Origin: Rhodospirillales bacterium
GTDB taxonomy: Bacteria > Pseudomonadota > Alphaproteobacteria > Rhodospirillales > UBA2165
NCBI GenBank assembly: GCA_022823235.1
Contig: JAJDXO010000041.1
Location: 1-64,000, forward strand
Direction: 5' to 3'
DNA length: 64,000 nucleotides
Shown: in pieces, positions 1 to 8,428 of the stretch
Numbering within the stretch: position 1 is the first letter of the stretch
Layout of the letters: every line of letters starts with the position of its first letter
The notes under the pieces: generated by a model
Database searches by the model: none
The model's input: only the letters and a program-made list of their open reading frames with translations
What the model was told of the DNA's origin: nothing
Program-made: the position numbers and the translations under genes

Positions 1-621
1 GACCACGATGCACGCCGTCTCTTCGTCGAGGTGGGCGGCAAGATCCTCGGGCGCCGAGGGGTCCGGGCTCAGCGCATCGATCCGCAGATCGAGAAACCGG
101 GCATTGGTCTCGGTCACTTCGCGATAATGGGGATGCAGGCCGCCCGACAGCACGACCCGGCTTCGCTTGGTGACCCGGCAGGCCATCATCGCCGCCTCGG
201 CGCAGCCGGTCGACCCGTCGTACAGGGACGCGTTGGCGACATCCATGCCGGTGATCAGGGCGACCTGGGTCTGGAACTCGAACAACGCCTGCAGCGTGCC
301 TTGCGACACCTCCGGCTGATAGGGCGTGTAGGCGGTCAGAAATTCCCCCCGCTGGATCAGATGATCCACCGCCGCCGGCACATGATGCCGGTAGACCCCG
401 CCACCGACGAAAAACGGCGCCGATCCGCCGTCGAGATTTCGGGCGGCCAGCGCCGCCAGATCCCGGCCGACGTCAAGCTCACCGGCATGGAACGGCAGGT
501 CGACAGGCCCTGCGAGGTGCAACCCCTCCGGCACATCCTTGTATAAATCTTCGATGGCCGGCACCCCGATGGCCGCGAGCATCTCGGCCCGGTCGGCGTC
601 GGAGAGCGGCAGGAACCGCAT
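1..621 (-). CDS. gcvPA: Glycine dehydrogenase (aminomethyl-transferring) subunit 1, partial
   Basis: This is the N-terminal 207 codons of the alpha half of the split P-protein of the glycine cleavage system, which decarboxylates glycine with PLP and passes the aminomethyl group to lipoyl-GcvH. The minus-strand frame stays open from ATG at 621 to the window edge and reads [15 protein letters not shown], then [43 protein letters not shown] and [16 protein letters not shown], all typical of subunit 1. The ATG overlaps the gcvH stop by one base (TAATG), so the two are translationally coupled. The rest of this gene and a presumed gcvPB lie outside the window. Confidence 0.95.
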   Translation of the reverse strand, partial: MRFLPLSDADRAEMLAAIGVPAIEDLYKDVPEGLHLAGPVDLPFHAGELDVGRDLAALAARNLDGGSAPFFVGGGVYRHHVPAAVDHLIQRGEFLTAYTPYQPEVSQGTLQALFEFQTQVALITGMDVANASLYDGSTGCAEAAMMACRVTKRSRVVLSGGLHPHYREVTETNARFLDLRIDALSPDPSAPEDLAAHLDEETACIVV

Positions 622-998
622 TAATCGAGTTCCGCGGTGTAGGCGTCGTAGGCCGCCTTGTCCATCAGTTCATCCAACTGAGACGCGTCGTTGATCTTGA
701 TCTTGAAGAACCAGCCGCCCCCAACGGCATCCTCGTTGACGGTGCCGGGGGCGTCTTCGAGACCGGAATTGACCTCGACGATTTCGCCATCCACCGGGGC
801 GAACACTTCCGAAGCGGCTTTGACCGATTCAACCACCGCCGCTTCCTCACCGCGATTGAACGACTTGCCGACGTCCGGCACCTCGACGAACACCACATCG
901 CCCAGCTGTTCCTGAGCGTATTCGGATATGCCCACGGTCCCGACGTCGCCGTCAACGGCGATCCATTCGTGTTCCTTGGTGAATTTCATGTCGGCCAT
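621..998 (-). CDS. gcvH: Glycine cleavage system H protein
   Basis: This is the lipoyl carrier of the glycine cleavage complex, 125 residues, the normal family length. The lipoylation site is in [11 protein letters not shown], with the modified lysine at about residue 60; the start [12 protein letters not shown] is typical. The frame is open further upstream, but the ATG at 998 is preceded by an AGGGAG ribosome-binding site at suitable spacing and matches the family N terminus. It lies 43 bases after gcvT and overlaps gcvPA by one base, so gcvT-gcvH-gcvPA form one operon. Confidence 0.97.
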   Translation of the reverse strand: MADMKFTKEHEWIAVDGDVGTVGISEYAQEQLGDVVFVEVPDVGKSFNRGEEAAVVESVKAASEVFAPVDGEIVEVNSGLEDAPGTVNEDAVGGGWFFKIKINDASQLDELMDKAAYDAYTAELD

Positions 999-1041
999 GA
1001 GATTTAACTCCCTGATCTGGACCCGCAGGTCTCTCCCAATG

Positions 1042-2142
1042 TCACCCTTTGAAGTAGCGCCGCTCGACGAAGGGCAAACTAACCACTGTGGCCGGCAAGG
1101 GCTTGCCGCGCACCATGATGTCCACGGGCGTTCCCGCTCCGGCATGTTCACTTTTTACATAGCCCATCGCGACCGGTCCGTCGACGGTCGGCCCGAAGCC
1201 GCCGCTGGTGACCTCACCGACGGTCTCGCCGAGCTTGCCGCGGATTTCGGCGTGCGCCCGCACCGGCGCCTTGCCATCCGGTTTCAACCCCACCCGGCGG
1301 CGCTCCGGACCATCGGCGATCTGCTGCTGAATCACCGGTGCACCAGGGAATCCGCCCTCTTCGTGGCGTTTGGCGATGGACCACGTGAGCCCCGCTTCCA
1401 CCGGCGTCGTGGTCTCATCGATATCGTTGCCGTAGAGACAAAGCCCGGCCTCCAGCCGCAGCGTATCCCGTGCGCCCAGTCCAATTGGCATCACCTCGGA
1501 TTCGGCCAGCAGGGCTTGCGCAATTTCGACGGCCGATTCGCCGGGAATGGATATCTCGTAGCCATCTTCCCCCGTGTAACCGGACCGCGAGACCAGACAT
1601 TCGGCACCCAGGACGTCGACCGCGGAAATGGTCATGAATTTCATTTCGGCAACGCCTTGCGCATGCCGACCGAGCACCGCCGCCGCCTTCGGCCCCTGAA
1701 GCGCAATGAGGGCGCGATCAGCCAGGATTTCGAGCGCGGCATCCGACCCAATACTCCCGGCAATGTGGGCGAAGTCGCTTTCCTTTCTCGACGCATTGAC
1801 CACCAGGAAGATCGCATCGCCGATTTTGGACGCCATCAGGTCATCCAGAATACCGCCGTGTTCATTGGTCAATTGGGTATAGCGCATGCGGCCCTCGGCC
1901 AGCCCCGTTATGTCGCCCGGCACGAGCGTCTCCAGCGCCGCGGCGGCCCCTGCCCCGGTGAGACGTCCCTGACCCATGTGTCCGACATCGAACAATCCGG
2001 CGCCGGACCGCGTATGGCGGTGCTCCGCGATGATGCCTGTGTACTGGACGGGCATGTCATAGCCGGCGAACGGCACCATCTTGGCGCCAAGCGACACATG
2101 CAGCTCGTGGAGATGCGTCGTTCGGGATGCACCGCCGGACAC
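1042..2142 (-). CDS. gcvT: Glycine cleavage system aminomethyltransferase (T protein)
   Basis: GcvT moves the methylene group from aminomethyl-GcvH to tetrahydrofolate and releases ammonia. Family motifs are LHVSLGAKMVPFAGYDMPVQY near the N terminus (shown here in part), LFDVGHMGQ, RSGYTGEDGYEISI and GLGARDTLRLEAGLCLYGND. I chose the GTG at 2142 (366 residues): it has GGAGG seven bases upstream (2150-2154) and lies just past the upstream stop codon. The in-frame ATG at 2157 would contain that Shine-Dalgarno inside its own codons and overlap the upstream lipoprotein gene by 11 bases. Confidence 0.93.
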   Translation of the reverse strand: MSGGASRTTHLHELHVSLGAKMVPFAGYDMPVQYTGIIAEHRHTRSGAGLFDVGHMGQGRLTGAGAAAALETLVPGDITGLAEGRMRYTQLTNEHGGILDDLMASKIGDAIFLVVNASRKESDFAHIAGSIGSDAALEILADRALIALQGPKAAAVLGRHAQGVAEMKFMTISAVDVLGAECLVSRSGYTGEDGYEISIPGESAVEIAQALLAESEVMPIGLGARDTLRLEAGLCLYGNDIDETTTPVEAGLTWSIAKRHEEGGFPGAPVIQQQIADGPERRRVGLKPDGKAPVRAHAEIRGKLGETVGEVTSGGFGPTVDGPVAMGYVKSEHAGAGTPVDIMVRGKPLPATVVSLPFVERRYFKG

Positions 2143-2146
2143 GGCG

Positions 2147-2746
2147 CTACCTCCCATCCCCGCCGGCGGCGCTTCGCCGTTCCCGGTTGGCCTTCAGTTG
2201 CTCCTCGGTCAGGACGAACCCCAGAAAGATATCGGTATCAGGTGCGCTGCGCCCGCCCGACAGAGGGATGGTCAGCGAGATTTCCCCGTCCTGAACCCGA
2301 AGGGTCGAGCGATTTTCCGGAAACAAGACGCGGACGGACATTTCCCGGCGCCCTTCGGGGCTCGGATAGAAATCCGGAATTGCGACAAAGTAATCCAAGT
2401 CAAGCGTGCGGCCGGCCGCCGCCGGTCCTCGAGATATGTCCAGCACCGGCCGCATCAGTACTCTGACGTGGGTGAAATTCGGAGAATCACCGATGAACTC
2501 GCAGTTGCCGGTAAACCCGACGAGTTTGGATTCGTGGACGATATCCGTGATGTCCCGGCCGGGACCTTCCCGGTACTGGACGATTTCAGCAGCGGCGCCC
2601 AGCAACTTGACGGGCGGGCAACCCGGGAGCGGCACCTTCCCGCCAATTCCTAAATCGGCGAGACTCGGCCGGTCGACCTCGCAGGCGGCCAGGGCCGCGG
2701 CCAGGACCATCAGTCCGGCTGTCCGCCGAATAATGCGCAACTTCAT
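2147..2746 (-). CDS. Putative small lipoprotein of unknown function
   Basis: This is a 199-residue predicted lipoprotein. From the ATG at 2746 the N terminus MKLRIIRRTAGLMVLAAALAAC is a short basic n-region, a hydrophobic core and a lipobox (LAAC) with the lipidated Cys at about residue 22. A GTG at 2764 would add six residues. The mature part (VPLPGCPPVKLLGAAAE, GFTGNCEFIGD) has two cysteines and looks like a beta-rich domain; I do not recognise a family. It sits directly upstream of gcvT on the same strand and is probably co-transcribed, but nothing links it to glycine cleavage. Confidence 0.75.
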   Translation of the reverse strand: MKLRIIRRTAGLMVLAAALAACEVDRPSLADLGIGGKVPLPGCPPVKLLGAAAEIVQYREGPGRDITDIVHESKLVGFTGNCEFIGDSPNFTHVRVLMRPVLDISRGPAAAGRTLDLDYFVAIPDFYPSPEGRREMSVRVLFPENRSTLRVQDGEISLTIPLSGGRSAPDTDIFLGFVLTEEQLKANRERRSAAGGDGR

Positions 2747-2780
2747 CTGGCCGGGGGTACTCACGTCGGCGGTCGGCTTC

Positions 2781-3020
2781 CTAGAGCGAGCTGTGTGTGC
2801 CGTCGCAGTAGGGCGGCGTCTTGGTTTGCTTGCAACCGCAGAAAAACACGGTCTGGTCCTTGTCGCTGTCGACCTTCATAGGCGCCATCCCGTGTTCCTT
2901 GTGGGAGCCGTTGCAGTAGGGCTGCTTGTCGCTGTAGCCGCACGAGCACCAAAAGTACGCTTGCCCTGCCTCAAGTTCCTGCTTGAACGGGCTTTTTTGA
3001 GCTACGACAGGTTCGCTCAT
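2781..3020 (-). CDS. Double CDGSH iron-sulfur domain protein
   Basis: This 79-residue protein carries two tandem CDGSH-type [2Fe-2S] sites, each with three Cys and one His: C25, C27, C36, H40 ([16 protein letters not shown]) and C61, C63, C72, H76 ([16 protein letters not shown]). Such small bacterial proteins are thought to handle redox or cluster transfer; the exact partner is unknown. There is no signal peptide, so it is cytoplasmic. It is the first gene of the minus-strand run leading into the lipoprotein and gcv genes. Confidence 0.93.
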   Translation of the reverse strand: MSEPVVAQKSPFKQELEAGQAYFWCSCGYSDKQPYCNGSHKEHGMAPMKVDSDKDQTVFFCGCKQTKTPPYCDGTHSSL

Positions 3021-3100
3021 CTCGAAGGACCTCCGTTGAGTATTTCTCCGCCGGTTCGGCGGATTTCATGGGTCTGACTTTAATTGAGGCCCCGGGCGCC

Positions 3101-3124
3101 CACAAGTGCGCTCACAAGTGCGCT
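3101..3124. repeat. Two-copy 12-bp tandem repeat
   Basis: CACAAGTGCGCT occurs twice head to tail between the divergent CDGSH gene and rnhA. No function is apparent. Confidence 0.7.
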
Positions 3125-3148
3125 CGCGAGTTCGTCCACCGGGGAGGC

Positions 3149-3177
3149 TTGGGCAACGGTTTTCATAACCCTATTTC
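3149..3177 (+). promoter_or_regulatory. Possible sigma-70 promoter of rnhA
   Basis: TTGGGC (3149-3154) and TATTTC (3172-3177) are separated by 17 bases, 16 bases before the rnhA start codon. The -10 match is weak; the leader would be very short. Confidence 0.3.
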
Positions 3178-3193
3178 TGTTCTAGAAGGCGGG

Positions 3194-3640
3194 ATGGCTG
3201 AAACCGACCATGTCGAGTTGTTTACCGACGGCGCCTGCAGCGGCAATCCCGGGCCCGGGGGCTGGGGGGCGATTCTCCGCTTCAATGGGCACGAAAAGGA
3301 GCTGTCCGGCGGCGAGCCCGCCACCACCAACAACCGGATGGAAATGACGGCGGTGATCGAGGGCCTGAAGGCGCTGACCCGTTCCTGCCGTGTCGCCGTG
3401 TATACCGACAGCACCTATGTCCAGAAGGGCATGACCGAATGGCTCGCCGGCTGGAAGGCCAAGGACTTCAGGGTCAAGGGCGGCGGATACCGCGTCAATC
3501 ACGAGCTGTGGCGGGAGCTCGACGAGCTGGCGCGGAAGCACGATGTGTCGTGGCACTGGGTCAAGGGTCATGCCGGCCATCCGGAGAACGAGCGGGCGGA
3601 CGAGTTGGCGCGTAACGGGGCGAAGGCGGCGGCCGACTAG
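3194..3640 (+). CDS. rnhA: Ribonuclease HI
   Basis: RNase HI cuts the RNA strand of RNA-DNA hybrids. The four catalytic acidic residues are in place: D12 ([16 protein letters not shown]), E50 (NNRMEMTAV), D72 ([11 protein letters not shown]) and D136 (ENERADELA), plus the flexible-loop histidine in VKGHAGHP. At 148 residues it has the usual length. The ATG at 3194 begins the conserved N terminus and follows a GGCGGG site; the reading frame extends further upstream to 3068, but that part shows no family similarity. Confidence 0.97.
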   Translation: MAETDHVELFTDGACSGNPGPGGWGAILRFNGHEKELSGGEPATTNNRMEMTAVIEGLKALTRSCRVAVYTDSTYVQKGMTEWLAGWKAKDFRVKGGGYRVNHELWRELDELARKHDVSWHWVKGHAGHPENERADELARNGAKAAAD

Positions 3641-3644
3641 GCGT

Positions 3645-4406
3645 TCAGCCCTTCGGCTTGTACTTCACCAACGAGGCGACGATGCCCCTGAGCGTCCGGA
3701 CCTCCTGCTCGGTCAGGCGGGCGCGGCCGAACAGGTTGCGAAGATTGCGCACCATGGTCGGACGCTTCTCCTTGACGTGCAGAAACCCGGACCCGTCGAG
3801 CGCGCTCTCCAGGTGCTCATAAAACCCCAGGAGTTCCTCCTTGGTCGCCGGGCGGGCGCCCTTCTTCTCCAGGGGATCGTCCGCCGGATCGAGACCGAGC
3901 TTATAGAATTCGTGCGCCACCAAAAGCACCGCCTGGGCGAGATTGAGCGACGAAAATTGCGGATTGAGGGGCGCCATGATGATGGCGTCGGCAAGGGCGA
4001 TATCGTCGTTCTTGAGCCCCTTGGCCTCGCCGCCGAACAGGATACCGGTGGAAGCCGGATCCTCGGCCATCAGGGGCGCGGCTTCATCCGGTGCATAAAC
4101 CGGCTTGGTCATGCCGCGCGGCCGGGCGGTGGTGGCATAGACCGCGGTCAGATCGGCAATCGCCGCTTCGGCGGTGTCGAACAGCCGGGCGCCGTTGATC
4201 ACCTGATCGGCGCCAGACGCGGCGGCGATGGCCTTATCGCTCGGCCAGCCGTCCCGCGGCCGCACCAGCCGCAATTCGGTGAAGCCGCAATTGAGCATGG
4301 CCCTTGCGACCATGCCGATATTCTCACCCAGTTGGGGGTCGACGAGGATGATCACCGGGCTTTCGCCGGCCGCGCCCGGCTCGCGCGTGTGGTCGGTCCC
4401 CGCCAC
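3645..4406 (-). CDS. trmJ: tRNA/rRNA 2'-O-methyltransferase of the SpoU (SPOUT) class, TrmJ type
   Basis: This is a SAM-dependent ribose methyltransferase with the SPOUT trefoil-knot fold; TrmJ modifies position 32 of tRNAs. The three SpoU motifs are visible: VDPQLGENIGMVARAM, GILFGGEAKGLKNDD and APLNPQFSSLNLAQAV. I chose the GTG at 4406 (253 residues), eight bases past the cimA stop; the open frame runs up to 4556, but those extra residues are out-of-frame cimA sequence. No clear ribosome-binding site is visible, so the start is uncertain by a few codons. It converges with rnhA. Confidence 0.88.
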   Translation of the reverse strand: MAGTDHTREPGAAGESPVIILVDPQLGENIGMVARAMLNCGFTELRLVRPRDGWPSDKAIAAASGADQVINGARLFDTAEAAIADLTAVYATTARPRGMTKPVYAPDEAAPLMAEDPASTGILFGGEAKGLKNDDIALADAIIMAPLNPQFSSLNLAQAVLLVAHEFYKLGLDPADDPLEKKGARPATKEELLGFYEHLESALDGSGFLHVKEKRPTMVRNLRNLFGRARLTEQEVRTLRGIVASLVKYKPKG

Positions 4407-4413
4407 GGCAGGC

Positions 4414-6030
4414 TTAAGCGGCGCCGGCGAGCCTGCCGCCGACCGGGGCCTGGTCCCGATAAAGCTTGTAGGTGATGGCGTCGTGGAGCGCATTGTACGA
4501 CGCGTCGATGATGTTGGTCGAAACCCCCACCGTCGACCAGCGCTTCCCCTGGTCATCGGAGCTCTCGATCATCACCCGGGTCACCGCGCCGGTGGCCTCC
4601 GACGGTGTCAGGATGCGCACCTTGTAGTCGACCAGCCGGACGTCAGAGAGCTCGGGGTAATGGGGCACCAGAATGTCGCGGAGCGCCGAATCAAGCGCAT
4701 TCACCGGACCGTTGCCCTCGGCGACGTTCATGAACGTCTTGCCGTTGAGTTCGGCTTTCACCGTCGCTTCGGAGAGGGTGATCAGCTCGCCCCGGGCATT
4801 CCAGCGCCGTTCGTCGATCACCCGGAAGCTGGTCAGCTTGAAATATTCGGGGACCGCGCCAAGCGCCCGGCGGGCCAGCAGCTCGAAGCTGGCCTCGGCG
4901 CCGTCATAGGCGTAACCGTCGAATTCCCGCTCTTTGACCACCTCAACCAGCCGCGTCACCTTGGGGTCGCCGTCCTCGATCTCAAGGCCGATGTCGCGGA
5001 ACATGGCAAGAATGTTGGAGCGGCCCGACTGGTCCGACACCACCACATGGCGGCGATTGCCGATAGCTTCGGGGTCCACGTGCTCGTAGGACTTGGGATC
5101 CTTTTCCACCGCCGAGACATGCAGCCCGCCCTTATGGGCGAAGGCACGCTCCCCGACATAGGGGGCCGAGCGGTTGGGCGCCTGATTGAGGCGCTCGTCG
5201 AGCAAACGGGAAATGTGGGTGAGCTGCTTGAGACCGTCCTCGGTAATCCCGGTGTCATAACCCATCTTCAGCATCAGATTGGGGATCAGGGTCACGAGAT
5301 TGGCGTTGCCGCAGCGCTCGCCGAGCCCGTTGAGGGTACCCTGCACCTGCCGCACGCCGGCGCGGACCGCCGCCAGCGAGTTCGCCACCGCGTTGCCGGT
5401 GTCGTCGTGACAATGAATGCCCAGATGATCACCGGGCACCACGTCGGTCACCTTGGTGACGATCTCTTCGATCTCGTGGGGCAGCGTGCCGCCCTTGGTG
5501 TCGCACAGCACCACCCAGCGCGCGCCCGCATCGTAAGCCGCCTTCACGCAGGCCAGGGCATAGTCCGGATTGTCCTTGTAGCCGTCGAAGAAGTGCTCGG
5601 CATCGAATATGGCTTCCCGGCCGATTTCCACCGCATGGGCGATTGAATCGCGGATCATTTCGACGTTCTCGTCCAGCTCCACCTCGAGCGCCACATTGAC
5701 GTGGAAATCATGGGTCTTGCCGACGATGCAGACGGCGGGGGTACCAGGCTCGGTCAGCGCATTGAGGCCGGGATCGTTGGCCGTTGAGCGCCCCGCCCGG
5801 CGGGTCATGCCGAACGCGGTGAGTTTGGCGTTCTTGAATACCGGCGGCTCGCCGAAAAAGGCATCGTCCGTCGGGTTGGCGCCCGGCCAGCCGCCTTCCA
5901 CATAGTCGATACCCAACGCGTCAAGGTCCGCCGCGATGGCCGCCTTGTCCGCCGAGGAGAAGTCGATTCCCTGGGTCTGCGCGCCGTCACGCAGGGTCGA
6001 ATCGAATATGTAGATGCGCTTGTCACTCAT
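4414..6030 (-). CDS. cimA: Citramalate synthase
   Basis: CimA condenses pyruvate with acetyl-CoA to (R)-citramalate, giving a threonine-independent route to 2-oxobutanoate and isoleucine. At 538 residues it has the length of the long CimA family (TIGR00977), with the DRE-TIM barrel metal and substrate motif FDSTLRDGAQTQG at the N terminus, the HCHDDTGNAVANS metal-binding segment, GLGERCGNANL, and a C-terminal LeuA-type allosteric domain. The DGAQTQGI variant separates it from 2-isopropylmalate synthase. It is followed closely by trmJ. Confidence 0.93.
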   Translation of the reverse strand: MSDKRIYIFDSTLRDGAQTQGIDFSSADKAAIAADLDALGIDYVEGGWPGANPTDDAFFGEPPVFKNAKLTAFGMTRRAGRSTANDPGLNALTEPGTPAVCIVGKTHDFHVNVALEVELDENVEMIRDSIAHAVEIGREAIFDAEHFFDGYKDNPDYALACVKAAYDAGARWVVLCDTKGGTLPHEIEEIVTKVTDVVPGDHLGIHCHDDTGNAVANSLAAVRAGVRQVQGTLNGLGERCGNANLVTLIPNLMLKMGYDTGITEDGLKQLTHISRLLDERLNQAPNRSAPYVGERAFAHKGGLHVSAVEKDPKSYEHVDPEAIGNRRHVVVSDQSGRSNILAMFRDIGLEIEDGDPKVTRLVEVVKEREFDGYAYDGAEASFELLARRALGAVPEYFKLTSFRVIDERRWNARGELITLSEATVKAELNGKTFMNVAEGNGPVNALDSALRDILVPHYPELSDVRLVDYKVRILTPSEATGAVTRVMIESSDDQGKRWSTVGVSTNIIDASYNALHDAITYKLYRDQAPVGGRLAGAA

Positions 6031-6218
6031 CTTTCATCTTGGATCCCAATGTGCTGGCCGGCACATCCCGGCCCCAATTGCCGGGAAAGCGCCGGAGAAT
6101 GCCCAAAAAGCGGCAAAATCACAAGTTTTTCAGTGTCGACCCGCTCCATCCTGGAGATCGACCCGATGATCGGCTGGCCTAGCAGTCGCCTCATTTGGGA
6201 TATCGCTTGCGGCAATTC

Positions 6219-6965
6219 CTAGCGGCGAAGGGTCAACTTGTCGCCATCTACCGAATAGCCGGACAGCCGCCCAAGAAAACTCATACCCAGCAGGGAACTC
6301 GACAAGGGGGCTTGGTTGACGGAGGCCCGGACGTCACGGAGTGAAATGGGGCCGGCGCTGACCCGGCCCAGGACCACCGGTGCGCCCCGGACCGTCCCAT
6401 TCGCCGTCCGATAGACCCGGCTGTAATTCAGGCGCGAAGGATCGAGACCCAAACGTTCGGCATCCCGGGGACTGAGGACGACGTCGGAGGCACCGGTATC
6501 GACGAGGAACCGGATCGGCACCCCGTCGACCAGGGCTTGAACCGCGAAATGGCCGTCATCCCGGGCCCGCAGCAGCAGCGTCTCGCCCACCGCCTGGCCA
6601 CGATGGGGCAGCACTTCGGCGCGCACCCGTTCGTAGAGACCCCGCGCCTCGTCCTTGAAGGAAAAGGCCAACAGCAGCACCACGAAGATGGCGCCCCAAA
6701 CAGCCGCGTGCCCGAACATGATCCCCGGCCGGGCGCGCCACCGGACGATGAGCGACGAGCCGATCAACACGGCGAAACCCAGCGAAGAAACGACGCCGAT
6801 CTTGGTTCCCTCCTGTGCCCAAATTTCGGGGAATGCCCGCGCGAGGACAAATACAAGGAACGCCAGGCCGCCGCCGCCCGCCGCCAGCCACAACCACAGC
6901 GAACCGCGTCCGCCGCCCCGGGGCGGCGGCCGGTTCCACGGGGATCGAGGCAGCGGACTAGCCAT
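6219..6965 (-). CDS. Membrane-anchored retropepsin-like aspartic protease (TIGR02281 type)
   Basis: This is a 248-residue clan AA aspartic protease. After a proline/glycine-rich cytoplasmic start come three predicted membrane segments (about residues 22-44, 57-75 and 83-103), then a soluble domain with the catalytic motif FLVDTGASDVVLS (Asp about 156) and the downstream LLGMSFLGRL loop. Such retropepsin-like enzymes work as dimers; substrates of this bacterial subfamily are not established. The 188 bases between this gene and cimA show no other feature. Confidence 0.88.
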   Translation of the reverse strand: MASPLPRSPWNRPPPRGGGRGSLWLWLAAGGGGLAFLVFVLARAFPEIWAQEGTKIGVVSSLGFAVLIGSSLIVRWRARPGIMFGHAAVWGAIFVVLLLAFSFKDEARGLYERVRAEVLPHRGQAVGETLLLRARDDGHFAVQALVDGVPIRFLVDTGASDVVLSPRDAERLGLDPSRLNYSRVYRTANGTVRGAPVVLGRVSAGPISLRDVRASVNQAPLSSSLLGMSFLGRLSGYSVDGDKLTLRR

Positions 6966-7012
6966 CCCTGCTCATATAGCCAGCACAGGGCGGGGCCGCA
7001 AATGGAACAAAT

Positions 7013-8377
7013 CTATCCCCGCTTCCAGGTGGTGCCCTGGGCGCCGTCTTCGAGCAGGATGCCGGCCTCGGCCAGCCGGTCGCGGATTTCGTCGGCGCGG
7101 GTGAAATTCCTCCCGGCCCGGGCGGCGTCGCGTTCCTCGATCAGCGCATCGACATCTCCGTCCGCGAGGCCCACCGTCCCTTCGGGCTGCCATTTGAACC
7201 AATCGTCCGGATCAAGCTGGAGAAGACCGAGGAGGCCGGCACCGGATTGAAGCGCGCCCGCGCCCCCGGTCGTGCCCGACTTGTTCACGGCGCCCGCGGC
7301 TTCGTGCAGCGCCGAGATAGCCAGCGGCGTATTGAGGTCGTCGGACAGGGCCTCGACCAGAGCGGATGACGCATCCGCGTCGCCCTCACCGGCCGCTCTT
7401 AACGCACCGTACCAGCCGTCCAACTGGCTCTTCGCCTGGGCGAGCCCGTCCGCGGTCCAGTTGATGGGCCGGCGGTAGTGGGTCATCAGCATGGCGAGGC
7501 GGATGGTTTCGCCGTGATGCGCCTTCAGCAAATCGTGGACGGCGATGAAGTCGCCCAGGGATTTGGACATCTTCCCGCCCTCCACCTGCAGATGGCCGTT
7601 ATGCATCCAGTATTTGGCGAAGGTCCCGGCGCCGTGGGAGCAGATGGACTGAGCGATTTCGTTTTCGTGGTGGGGGAAGATCAGATCCTGGCCGCCGCCG
7701 TGGATATCGAAATTGATGCCCAAATGCTTTTCAGACATGGCCGAGCATTCCAGGTGCCAGCCGGGCCGCCCGAAGCCCCAGGGGCTGTCCCAGCCGGGCT
7801 GGGCGCCGGTGGACGGTTTCCACAGCACGAAGTCGGTCGGGTTTCGCTTGTAGGGCGCGACCTCCACCCGGGACCCGGCGATCAGCTCATCCTGCGAATG
7901 ACGCGACAGCCGCCCGTAATCGGCCATGGAAGAGACATCGAACAGCACGTGGCCGTCCGCCTCATAGGCATGACCTTTGGCAATCAGATCCTCGGTCAGC
8001 GCGATCATCTCCGGGATATGGCCGGTGGCGCGGGGTTCCTCGTCCGGCGGCAGGGCGCCGAGCGCGGCCATGTCCGCTTGAAACGCCTCGGTTGTCCGGG
8101 CGGTGATGGAGGCGATCTCCTCACCGCTCTCGTCGGCCGCGGCGATGATCTTGTCGTCGACATCGGTGATGTTGCGGACGTACTTGACGTTGCCGGCGCC
8201 AAATTCGCGCCGCAGCAGCCGGTAAAGCACATCGAACACGATCACCGGGCGGGCATTGCCGATATGGGCGTAGTCGTAGACCGTCGGCCCGCACACATAC
8301 ATGCCGACCCGGCCCGGGGTCACCGGTTCCAGGGCCTGCTTCTCGCGGGCCAGGGTGTTGTAGATCCGGATAGTCAT
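7013..8377 (-). CDS. cysS: Cysteine--tRNA ligase
   Basis: CysS charges tRNA-Cys. The class I signature HIGN lies at residues 38-41, the KMSKS loop appears as GGKMSKSLGDF, and the zinc-binding cysteine of the N-terminal motif is in MYVCGPTVYDY (C29), with LECSAMS and FPHHENEIAQS further on. The start at 8377 (MTIRIYNTLAREKQ, 454 residues) matches the family; a longer frame to 8416 adds 13 unrelated residues. Confidence 0.97.
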   Translation of the reverse strand: MTIRIYNTLAREKQALEPVTPGRVGMYVCGPTVYDYAHIGNARPVIVFDVLYRLLRREFGAGNVKYVRNITDVDDKIIAAADESGEEIASITARTTEAFQADMAALGALPPDEEPRATGHIPEMIALTEDLIAKGHAYEADGHVLFDVSSMADYGRLSRHSQDELIAGSRVEVAPYKRNPTDFVLWKPSTGAQPGWDSPWGFGRPGWHLECSAMSEKHLGINFDIHGGGQDLIFPHHENEIAQSICSHGAGTFAKYWMHNGHLQVEGGKMSKSLGDFIAVHDLLKAHHGETIRLAMLMTHYRRPINWTADGLAQAKSQLDGWYGALRAAGEGDADASSALVEALSDDLNTPLAISALHEAAGAVNKSGTTGGAGALQSGAGLLGLLQLDPDDWFKWQPEGTVGLADGDVDALIEERDAARAGRNFTRADEIRDRLAEAGILLEDGAQGTTWKRG

Positions 8378-8428
8378 TTGGGCGGAGTGTATAGCGGCGC
8401 CGGACACCCTGAACAAGGTTGCCGGCCT

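Noticed and set aside
2743..3193. Glycine riboswitch upstream of the gcv genes
   Set aside because: I see no riboswitch core; the intervals around the lipoprotein and CDGSH genes are short or carry only a small tandem repeat.
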